Made by a program: the position numbers and the translations under genes | Assembly (NCBI GenBank): GCA_041917975.1 | Contig: JAYRWN010000126.1 | Span: 1 to 49,815, forward strand | Direction of reading: 5' to 3' | DNA: 49,815 nt | DNA from: JAYRWN01 sp041917975 | GTDB taxonomy: Bacteria > Bacteroidota > Bacteroidia > Chitinophagales > Saprospiraceae | Shown here: piece after piece, positions 31,591-39,455 of the stretch | Layout of the letters: each line of letters begins with the position of its first letter | Numbering within the stretch: position 1 is the stretch's first letter | The notes under the pieces: generated by a model | What the model was told of the DNA's origin: nothing | Databases searched by the model: none | The model's input: the letters and a program-made list of their open reading frames with translations, nothing else

Positions 31591-33615
31591 ATGGATTTTC
31601 AACTTACTTCCAAATACATACCGACAGGAGATCAGCCCCAAGCAATCGATAAATTGACTAAAGGCATTCTAAATAACGTGCGCGCCCAGGTTTTGCTGGG
31701 AGTGACTGGTTCAGGTAAAACATTTACCGTAGCCAATGTGATCGCCAAGGTCAACAGACCTACTTTAGTCCTGACTCATAATAAGACACTAACCGCACAA
31801 CTTTATGCAGAGTTTAAAGCATTTTTCCCGGAAAATGCCGTAGAGTATTTTGTATCCTATTACGACTATTACCAACCGGAAGCGTATATGAGCGTAACAG
31901 ATACTTACATTGAAAAGGATCTGTCTATCAATGAAGAAGTCGACAAATTGCGCATGAGGGCAACCTCTTCGCTTTTATCTGGCCGCCGGGATATCATCAT
32001 TGTGGCATCTGTTTCATGCATATATGGGATGGGAAATCCTGAAGATTATAAAGCCGGGATAATTCGTATCCACAAAGGAATGAAACTGTCCCGTAACCGC
32101 TTTTTATATCAGCTGGTAGAATCATTGTATGCCCGTACAGAATTGAATATAAACCGAGGTCAATTCAGAGTGCGGGGAGACACTGTGGATATCAACCTTC
32201 CTTATGTGGACTATGGCTATAGGGTGACGTTTTTTGGTGATGAGATTGAAAATATTGAACAAATAGATGTCGAATCCGGGAAACGAGTGGACACATTAGA
32301 CTATGCTGCGGTATTTCCAGCTAACTTATATGTTGCACCCAAAGACCGCATCAAATACATCATAGGAAATATAGAAGATGAGATGAAAGCGCAGGAAATT
32401 TTTTTCGAAAAAGAAGGGCGCTATATTGAAGCTAAACGTATTCAGGAACGGGTCAATTTTGATTTGGAAATGATCCGGGAGCTGGGGTATTGTAATGGCA
32501 TTGAGAACTATAGCCGATTTTTTGACGGGAGAAAACCAGGTACACGGCCCTTCTGTTTGTTAGACTATTTTCCCGAGGATTATTTGATGATAATTGATGA
32601 AAGCCACGTGACGGTGCCTCAAGTAAGAGGTATGTGGGGTGGTGACCGGGCCCGAAAAATAAATTTAGTTAATTATGGATTCCGCCTGCCCTCCGCATTG
32701 GACAACAGGCCCCTGGCATTTACCGAATTTGAGTCCATTGTACATCAGATAATTTATGTCAGCGCTACTCCAGGGGATTATGAGCTTGAGGAAACAATGG
32801 GTGAAATCGTGGAACAAATCGTTCGCCCCACCGGGTTATTAGATCCTCCAATAGAAATCAGACCCAGTTTAAACCAAATTGATGATTTGTTGGAAGAAAT
32901 TAATCAGCGCATCCTCAGCAAAGAGCGCATTTTAGTCACGACGTTGACGAAACGCATGGCTGAAGAGCTCACCAAATACTTGGCCAAGCTTCAAATAAGG
33001 GTCAGATATATACATTCGGAAGTTGATACGCTGGATCGAGTTGAAATTATTCGAGACTTGCGACTTGGGGGCTTTGATGTATTGGTTGGGGTGAATTTAT
33101 TACGGGAAGGTTTAGATTTGCCGGAAGTATCTCTCGTTGCAATATTAGATGCCGATAAAGAAGGGTTTTTGCGTAACGATCGTTCCCTGACGCAAACAGC
33201 TGGCCGGGCGGCACGAAATGTAAACGGATTGGTAATCTTTTATGCCGATCAAATTACCGAGTCTATGCAAAAAACCATTGATGAAACCGATAGACGCCGA
33301 GCAATTCAAAAGGTATATAACGATAAACACGGCATTACACCCCAGACGGTCTTTAAATCCAAAGAGGAAATTTTAAACCAAAAAACTGTACTGGATATCC
33401 GCGGAGCCCAAGCAAGACCTTATGTCGAACCCGAAGAGAGAAACATTGCTGCTGATCCAATAGTCCAATATATGACGACAGACCAACTGGAAAAAGTAAT
33501 CCGGGAAACGGAGGACAAAATGAAAAAAGCGGCGAAAGAATTAGATTTCATAGCTGCAGCTCAATATCGAGATGAAGTTTTCGCCCTTAAAAAATTGCTA
33601 AAAGAAAAGGATTAA
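31591..33615 (+). CDS. uvrB: Excinuclease ABC subunit UvrB
   Basis: UvrB is the damage-verifying helicase-like subunit of nucleotide excision repair. The 674-residue protein has Walker A LGVTGSGKTFTVAN near residues 36-49, the beta-hairpin YYDYYQPEAYMS near 91-102 that probes the DNA strand, the DEAD-like box IIDESHVTVPQ near 333-343, motif VSATPGDYELE near 388-398, VGVNLLREGLDLPEVSL near 490-506, QTAGRAARNVNG near 532-543, and a C-terminal UVR domain (about 625-674) for UvrC contact. The frame is intact and of typical length. It is monocistronic; uvrA and uvrC are not in the window. Confidence 0.97.
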   Translation: MDFQLTSKYIPTGDQPQAIDKLTKGILNNVRAQVLLGVTGSGKTFTVANVIAKVNRPTLVLTHNKTLTAQLYAEFKAFFPENAVEYFVSYYDYYQPEAYMSVTDTYIEKDLSINEEVDKLRMRATSSLLSGRRDIIIVASVSCIYGMGNPEDYKAGIIRIHKGMKLSRNRFLYQLVESLYARTELNINRGQFRVRGDTVDINLPYVDYGYRVTFFGDEIENIEQIDVESGKRVDTLDYAAVFPANLYVAPKDRIKYIIGNIEDEMKAQEIFFEKEGRYIEAKRIQERVNFDLEMIRELGYCNGIENYSRFFDGRKPGTRPFCLLDYFPEDYLMIIDESHVTVPQVRGMWGGDRARKINLVNYGFRLPSALDNRPLAFTEFESIVHQIIYVSATPGDYELEETMGEIVEQIVRPTGLLDPPIEIRPSLNQIDDLLEEINQRILSKERILVTTLTKRMAEELTKYLAKLQIRVRYIHSEVDTLDRVEIIRDLRLGGFDVLVGVNLLREGLDLPEVSLVAILDADKEGFLRNDRSLTQTAGRAARNVNGLVIFYADQITESMQKTIDETDRRRAIQKVYNDKHGITPQTVFKSKEEILNQKTVLDIRGAQARPYVEPEERNIAADPIVQYMTTDQLEKVIRETEDKMKKAAKELDFIAAAQYRDEVFALKKLLKEKD

Positions 33616-33684
33616 GCAAAATCAATAATTTTTTTGAGTACAAATATTCAGAAGGGCTCTTATTAAGGTAAGATCTTCCAAATT

Positions 33685-36423
33685 ATGTCATTTATTCATG
33701 AAGTAAACTGGCCATTAAGGTTATATATATCAGCCACACTTTTTTGTCTATTAACCAGTAGTTATGGTCAGGTCAGGAATTATGAACCAATCAAAGCTCA
33801 TTATTACCAGAATACAATGGACCTGATTCTGCTGGACCTTAAAATCAAATACCAGTTCACCTTTTATTATGAAGTAGGCATTCTACCAAAAAACCGGATG
33901 ACTATATCATTAAACCGATTGACAATAGCGGAGGCAATGGATAAATTGCTTATAGGGACTGGATTGAACTACAGAGTAGAAGAAAAGCAGGTTTATATTT
34001 TTAAAGGAAGCATTACAGAAACAAAAATAACAGCAAGCACAGAAATACCAAGTAAGAAAAATTTTTCTGTTTCTGGCATAATAAAAGATAAACAGACGGG
34101 CGAATCACTTCCATACGCCAATATATTGATTTCTGGTTCAACGAACGGCACAACAACCAACGGGGATGGATACTTTACTTTATTTAATGTACCTTCGGAC
34201 ACAACGCTGCTCGAAATTTCTTATTTAGGATACAAAACAATCTTCCATCGTTTATCCCCAAAGCAGAGTCATGATGAATTAATTATCTATACGGAAGATG
34301 AAGGGATAAACCTGGAAGAAGTGGTGGTCAAAGCAAACAAAGAAGAACAATTAATTAAGGCGTCTACCGGAATAGGGCGGGTCAACGTTGTCCCTGGATT
34401 ATTATCTAAATTACCCAGCTATGGTGAAAAAGATATTTTCAGGGCATTACAACTTTTACCAGGAATCAGTGGTACACAGGAAAGTTCATCAGGACTTTAT
34501 GTACGTGGCGGAACTCCTGACCAAAATTTAATTTTATTCGATGGGTTTACAGTTTACCATGTGGATCATTTGTTTGGATTTTTCAGTGCATTTAACCCCA
34601 ATGCCATTAAAGACCTCCAAATATTCAAGGGTGGATTTGAATCACGTTATGGTGGAAGAATATCTAGTGTGGTTGACCTCACGGGAAAAGATGGTAACAA
34701 TGCTAAGTTTAACGCTGGTGGTGGAATAAGCCTGTTGAGTTACAGTGCTTTTATAGAAACGCCATTTGCCAAAAGTAAAGGGTCATTTCTCGTGGCGGGT
34801 AGAAAATCTTTACAAAGTAATTTTTATAAAAACATTTTTAATTCCTTTGTTGGTAACAAAACAACCCTACCATCTAGTAACACATCCACCGGATTTCCGG
34901 GCGGGAGATTTGGACGCATACAGGCAGATCCTAACTCCTTTTTTTACGACTTAAATGCTAAAGTGACATACCGTACACCCAATAAAGACATATTCTCATT
35001 AAGCCTTTATAATGGACAGGATGATCTGGACAATTCAAGGGATTTCAACAATTCAATTTTTGGTAATAGACCAATTATTAATAACGATGTACAATTTGAG
35101 CGGACCAGTTCGGATTTAACCAAATGGGGTAACTGGGGGTTAAGTGGACGATGGTCACGCAAGTGGAATGAAAAATATTATTCAAATTTAATCTTATCTT
35201 ATTCAAATTACTACAGCAACCGAGATCGGCGAGATAATACAGTCATTACAAGAAATGATACCACTACAACTCAAGTCAATGGCAATTTGGAAAATAATAA
35301 CCTAAAAAACTACATGCTTAAATGGGATAATGAATATAAACTTAATCAATATAATCAACTGGGCATGGGCCTACAAATTGATAATCTTGACATTGCGTAC
35401 AATTATACCCAAAATGATTCATCTAAAATATTAGACCGAAGAAATAAAGGGTATATATCGAGTTATTACCTTCAAGATAAACTCACTATGATTCAAAAAA
35501 TTATTATTACACCAGGTATTAGAACTACGCATTATAATGTAACCAGGAAAATCTATTTGGAGCCCCGGGTTTCAGCTATTTATGTTATTTCGGAGCAATT
35601 AAAATTAAAAGCTGCCTGGGGAAAGTACAATCAATTTGCGACCAGGGTGATTCGAGAAGATATCATGCAAGGCAGTAGAGATTTCTGGATTCTAGCCGAT
35701 GATGAACAGATACCGATCAGTACAGCGACCCACTATATCGGTGGTATAAGTTATGAAACCAAACATTATTTATTCGACATAGAATTATATCATAAACCCA
35801 TGGAAGGGCTCACGGAATACACCTCAAGATTTGTTCCTATCGGATTTGGACCTGGTAGTACGCTGAATTATGAAGAATTTTTTTACAATGGAAGAGGAGT
35901 TGCCAGAGGTTTAGAAATTTTGGCACAAAAGAAAAGCGGAGCACTAACGGGATGGATTGGATACACACTAGGTAAAGTAAAACATCAATTTGATGTCTAC
36001 GGGTCAAACTATTATTTTGCTAACCACGATCAGACACACGAAGGGAAAGTGGTAACTATGTATACCATCAATTCGAAACTTAGCTTGAGTTCAACATTTA
36101 TTTATGCGACAGGCAAACCATACACCGCTCCCGTTGGCTACTACGAACTAAAATTACTAAATGGTAGCACATCAGATTTTTTTGAAATCAGTAATAAAAA
36201 TTCTTTACGACTACCGAATTACCACCGTTTAGATATATCCTTAAATTATGATTTCAATCTTGGAAAATCCAAAGGAAACACCGGGATATCAGTATTTAAT
36301 GTTTATAATCGAAAAAATGTTTGGTATAAACAATATGATGTTATTGAAGGTGATTTAATAGAAACGAATGTATCTTTATTAGGACTGACTCCAAGTATTT
36401 TTATTAATTGGAGCTTGCGTTGA
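33685..36423 (+). CDS. TonB-dependent outer-membrane receptor with STN and carboxypeptidase-like domains
   Basis: The 912-residue protein begins with a signal peptide ending near residue 28 (LLTSSYGQ), then an STN (secretin/TonB short N-terminal) domain at about 35-108 (LLDLKIKYQFTFYYEV, ISLNRLTIAEAMDKLL). A carboxypeptidase-D-regulatory-like domain follows at about 130-210 (VSGIIKDKQTGESLPYANILI). The plug has LSKLPSYGEKDIFRALQLLPGISG near 237-260 and SGLYVRGGTPDQNLILFDG near 267-285. The barrel runs to the C-terminus (PSIFINWSLR). An STN domain usually signals to a FecR-type anti-sigma factor, but none is encoded nearby. The substrate is unknown; a DUF4249 lipoprotein gene follows by 18 bases. 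Confidence 0.92.
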   Translation: MSFIHEVNWPLRLYISATLFCLLTSSYGQVRNYEPIKAHYYQNTMDLILLDLKIKYQFTFYYEVGILPKNRMTISLNRLTIAEAMDKLLIGTGLNYRVEEKQVYIFKGSITETKITASTEIPSKKNFSVSGIIKDKQTGESLPYANILISGSTNGTTTNGDGYFTLFNVPSDTTLLEISYLGYKTIFHRLSPKQSHDELIIYTEDEGINLEEVVVKANKEEQLIKASTGIGRVNVVPGLLSKLPSYGEKDIFRALQLLPGISGTQESSSGLYVRGGTPDQNLILFDGFTVYHVDHLFGFFSAFNPNAIKDLQIFKGGFESRYGGRISSVVDLTGKDGNNAKFNAGGGISLLSYSAFIETPFAKSKGSFLVAGRKSLQSNFYKNIFNSFVGNKTTLPSSNTSTGFPGGRFGRIQADPNSFFYDLNAKVTYRTPNKDIFSLSLYNGQDDLDNSRDFNNSIFGNRPIINNDVQFERTSSDLTKWGNWGLSGRWSRKWNEKYYSNLILSYSNYYSNRDRRDNTVITRNDTTTTQVNGNLENNNLKNYMLKWDNEYKLNQYNQLGMGLQIDNLDIAYNYTQNDSSKILDRRNKGYISSYYLQDKLTMIQKIIITPGIRTTHYNVTRKIYLEPRVSAIYVISEQLKLKAAWGKYNQFATRVIREDIMQGSRDFWILADDEQIPISTATHYIGGISYETKHYLFDIELYHKPMEGLTEYTSRFVPIGFGPGSTLNYEEFFYNGRGVARGLEILAQKKSGALTGWIGYTLGKVKHQFDVYGSNYYFANHDQTHEGKVVTMYTINSKLSLSSTFIYATGKPYTAPVGYYELKLLNGSTSDFFEISNKNSLRLPNYHRLDISLNYDFNLGKSKGNTGISVFNVYNRKNVWYKQYDVIEGDLIETNVSLLGLTPSIFINWSLR

Positions 36424-36441
36424 TTACTTAAAACTGGACTT

Positions 36442-37260
36442 ATGTGTAATTTCAAAACGACTCTTTTTATATTTTTAATCCTTTCCTTAACAGTGTGCCA
36501 ACCGGTAGAAGTAAAATTGCCAGATACTCATACTCCCGTAGTGGAGGCTTATTTATTTGCCGGAAAAACCTTGGATAGTATTCGTATTACAGAAACATAT
36601 TCATACACATCAACTGATACAAATTTGTTGACTCTTGACCAATTGGATGTATCAGTAAGTGATGGAATAAACGTATATAAATTAAATTCAATTGGGCAAG
36701 GCTATTATCAAAACAATGAGCACATCATAGAGTCTGGAAAACAGTATTCGCTAAATTTTACCTATAATCAACTTCCGGTATCGGCGACTACATTCATCCC
36801 GGAAAAAAATACTGCCGCCATAAGTGTTACGGAAATTGAAATAGAACAAATTACCGAATTTCCAGGACCAGGTGGCGGTTTTCAACAAAACCAAGAGTCA
36901 GTAGATATACAATGGGGTAATTCTGGAGACTATTATTATGTGGTCTTACAGAACAAAGAAGAAAACCCAGAATATATTAACACATTTTTAAATAGCGTTA
37001 GATTTAGGCCCCAATTTAGAATTATCAGTAAGCCTACCATCACAGATTTTTATTCTATCAATCCTCAACGAGACCTTCCTCAATATGGGCAATACCGAAT
37101 TATTGTTTTTCGGGTAAACCCGGAATATGCATCTTTATATGAAATAAGTAATAACACCTCTCAGTCCATAGCCCAACCTCCAACGAATATTACTAATGGA
37201 CTTGGAATTTTCACTGGTGTCAGTTCAGACACATTGTTTTTAAAAGTCATTAAGAAATAA
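36442..37260 (+). CDS. DUF4249-type lipoprotein paired with the TonB receptor
   Basis: The 272-residue protein begins with a hydrophobic signal (FKTTLFIFLILSLTVC) ending in a Cys near residue 19, a likely lipoprotein site. The mature part is beta-rich, with HTPVVEAYLFAGKTLDSIRITETYSY near residues 31-56, and ISVTEIEIEQITEFPGPGGGF near 127-147. The arrangement (lipoprotein of about 270 residues following a carboxypeptidase-like/plug TonB receptor) is that of DUF4249 proteins, which probably act as surface-exposed partners of the receptor as SusD does for SusC. There is no SusD-like TPR fold. Assignment is by pattern and context; the ligand is unknown. Confidence 0.72.
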   Translation: MCNFKTTLFIFLILSLTVCQPVEVKLPDTHTPVVEAYLFAGKTLDSIRITETYSYTSTDTNLLTLDQLDVSVSDGINVYKLNSIGQGYYQNNEHIIESGKQYSLNFTYNQLPVSATTFIPEKNTAAISVTEIEIEQITEFPGPGGGFQQNQESVDIQWGNSGDYYYVVLQNKEENPEYINTFLNSVRFRPQFRIISKPTITDFYSINPQRDLPQYGQYRIIVFRVNPEYASLYEISNNTSQSIAQPPTNITNGLGIFTGVSSDTLFLKVIKK

Positions 37261-37314
37261 GTAATGCTAAGTTTCGACTTACGTTGGTAACACCATAACT
37301 TAACAGATGTCTTC

Positions 37315-38244
37315 TTAATCTAATTTATGGTGTTTGGCGGCCAATTGACGCAAAACAATAATTTCCCTATTTTTTAAAAATACTTCTTCAGCAGGCGCAC
37401 CAAAGTAAGTTTTACCTCCGGGTAAATTTTTAGACACTCCGCTTTTTGCAAGGATGATGGCATGATCTCCAATAGTTATATTCTGTATAATCCCGACTTG
37501 CCCATAAATCACCACATGGTCACCAATACACGTTTTCCCCCCAATACCCGTTTGAGCAGCAATAAGCACATGTTTACCGATCCGGACGCCATGACCAATA
37601 TGGATTTGACAATCCAACTTTGAACCTGAACCAATAACGGTATCTGATGACACCCCTTTATTGATTGTACAACCGGCGCCTATTTCCACATCATTTTCGA
37701 TGACTACCCGCCCTGCCGAATGCCACTTTTGGTAACTATGATTTACCTTTTTATAATAAAATGCATCACTGCCTATCAAACAACCAGGTTGTAAGGTCAC
37801 CCTTTTTCCGATAGAAGTATAAGAACCAACGTAGGTATTGGCCTGAATATAGGAGCCGGTACCAATAGTGACCTGAGGACCGATGACTACTCCTGGTTCG
37901 ATGATTACCCCCGGGGCGATGAGGGCCGTTGGGTGAATTGTAGAACGTAAAAATTCAAAAGGGCGGGCTTCTTGAGCTAAAATATTGTAAACGGCAAATG
38001 GGTCTTCTAGGACCAGTAAAGCTTTTCCGGGAGGGGCTTCAATTTCTTTATTGATGAGAATAACCGATGCAGCGGACTGAAGGGCTTTTGGGTAATATTT
38101 TTCAAGATCTACAAAAGTGATATCTCCGGGTTCTACCCGATGAATCACATTCAATCCGGTAGCTAGAGTTGCAGGTTCTCCAAGAAGTTTGGCATGAAAG
38201 CGGGCGGCCAGGGATTCCGCAGTAAGAGGTGAAGTAAAGACCAT
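37315..38244 (-). CDS. lpxD: UDP-3-O-acylglucosamine N-acyltransferase (LpxD family)
   Basis: LpxD adds the N-linked acyl chain in lipid A synthesis. The 309-residue protein has an N-terminal uridine-binding domain (about residues 5-95: VEPGDITFVDLEKYY, SVILINKEI) followed by a left-handed beta-helix of hexapeptide repeats (about 103-275: IAPGVIIEPGVVIGPQVTIG, then IGHGVRIGKHVLIAAQTGIGG with the catalytic His position). It lacks much of the C-terminal helical bundle of E. coli LpxD and is shorter by about 30 residues. Bacteroidota often carry a second, shorter LpxD-like protein; this may be that paralogue rather than the only LpxD. It diverges from the aminotransferase gene. Confidence 0.82.
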   Translation of the reverse strand: MVFTSPLTAESLAARFHAKLLGEPATLATGLNVIHRVEPGDITFVDLEKYYPKALQSAASVILINKEIEAPPGKALLVLEDPFAVYNILAQEARPFEFLRSTIHPTALIAPGVIIEPGVVIGPQVTIGTGSYIQANTYVGSYTSIGKRVTLQPGCLIGSDAFYYKKVNHSYQKWHSAGRVVIENDVEIGAGCTINKGVSSDTVIGSGSKLDCQIHIGHGVRIGKHVLIAAQTGIGGKTCIGDHVVIYGQVGIIQNITIGDHAIILAKSGVSKNLPGGKTYFGAPAEEVFLKNREIIVLRQLAAKHHKLD

Positions 38245-38329
38245 GAATTAAGGTTTGTGCAAAAATACAAGGTTATCCCGATACAGCACGAGCTCTATTT
38301 ATTTGTATTTTAGTACAAAAATTCAATCA

Positions 38330-39451
38330 ATGGATCGGAGAGCTTGGTTTCAACAAAGTGCCTTGGCAGGATTAGCAGGAATAGCTGTACCCAAATGGTT
38401 AGAGAACGATCAGCAGGGTTATTCCTCGGCGGATCTTAGCCGGAGGCCCAAAACATCGGTCATCAGGCTTAGCCATAATGAAAATCCTTTTGGACCCTCA
38501 CCTAAAACACGCCAGGCCATTATTGAGGCCATTGTTCAAGGCAATCGGTACCCGCGAGAGTCCATTGATGCTTTAGCCAACAAGATTGCTGCCAAAGAAA
38601 ACCTCTCCGCCAATCAAATCATGATTACTGCCGGCTCTACTGAATTATTAGGACTTACAGGACTAGTATACGGTGTAGCAGGAGGAGAGTTAATTTCTGG
38701 TTTTCCCACCTTTGATTTTATGCTAAGGTATAGTCAGACCATTGGTGCAAAATGGGTGCAAGTGCCCCTTCGCGACCAAAAATATGATCTGGAAGCTATT
38801 GCCGGCAAAATTTCGGAGCAAACTAAACTGATCTTTATCTGTAATCCTAACAACCCTACCGGAACCTATCTTCCCAAAAACCAGGTGGAGCAATTCATCA
38901 ACACGTATTCTGCAAAAACACCCATGTTTGTGGACGAGGCATACATAGAACTTATTCCCCAGGGAATCTCGGCTTCTTTAGCACCACTTACCCGCGAAAA
39001 TAAAAACCTGATCATTGGCCGGACTTTCTCTAAAATATACGGCATGGCCGGATTAAGACTGGGTTATGCCATAGCGCATCCGGAGACGATAAATAAACTT
39101 AAGGCATGGAATACCGGTGGACTGATTTCTCCCAGTGTGTGCACACTGGAAGGGGGCATTGCGGCAATGGACGATACGCCATTTTTAGAAAAAACGCTAA
39201 AGGAAAATGAAGCTTGTAAACAAATGGTGTACGCCGCATTTGAGCGAGAAGGCATAAAATATTGTCCATCCTCCGCTAATTTTATTTGGTTTACTACCGA
39301 CCGCTTCAAAGGTGATATCTATGAAGCATTAAAAGCACAACAAATTTATACACGCAACTATAGTTATGCTCCAGGGTGGTGCCGGGTAAGTATGGGCACG
39401 CCCAGGGAAATAGAAATATTCATCGACCGGACGTTGGCAATGTTGGTCTAA
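38330..39451 (+). CDS. Exported HisC-like PLP aminotransferase
   Basis: From ATG 38330 the protein has 373 residues. It begins MDRRAWFQQSALAGLAGIA, a twin-arginine followed by a hydrophobic stretch, which resembles a Tat signal, so periplasmic export is possible. The rest is a class-I/II aminotransferase of the histidinol-phosphate type: RLSHNENPFGPSPKTRQAI near residues 44-62, TAGSTELLGLTGLVYG near 98-113, FICNPNNPTGTYLP near 165-178, DEAYIEL near 202, and the PLP lysine in GRTFSKIYGMAGLRLGYA near 228-245. It is not in a histidine cluster, so the substrate could be another amino acid. An in-frame codon at 38255 would add 25 residues and is rejected. Confidence 0.85.
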   Translation: MDRRAWFQQSALAGLAGIAVPKWLENDQQGYSSADLSRRPKTSVIRLSHNENPFGPSPKTRQAIIEAIVQGNRYPRESIDALANKIAAKENLSANQIMITAGSTELLGLTGLVYGVAGGELISGFPTFDFMLRYSQTIGAKWVQVPLRDQKYDLEAIAGKISEQTKLIFICNPNNPTGTYLPKNQVEQFINTYSAKTPMFVDEAYIELIPQGISASLAPLTRENKNLIIGRTFSKIYGMAGLRLGYAIAHPETINKLKAWNTGGLISPSVCTLEGGIAAMDDTPFLEKTLKENEACKQMVYAAFEREGIKYCPSSANFIWFTTDRFKGDIYEALKAQQIYTRNYSYAPGWCRVSMGTPREIEIFIDRTLAMLV

Positions 39452-39455
39452 CACC

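Noticed and set aside
32605..32610. CACGTG in uvrB as a distant parS site
   Set aside because: The context AAGCCACGTGACGG has no symmetrical GTTC/GAAC flanks and encodes the conserved DESHVT motif.
38255..38329. Longer N-terminus for the aminotransferase starting at 38255
   Set aside because: The extra 25 residues look unlike any signal peptide and overlap the promoter region of the divergent lpxD gene; the ATG at 38330 begins a sensible twin-arginine signal.
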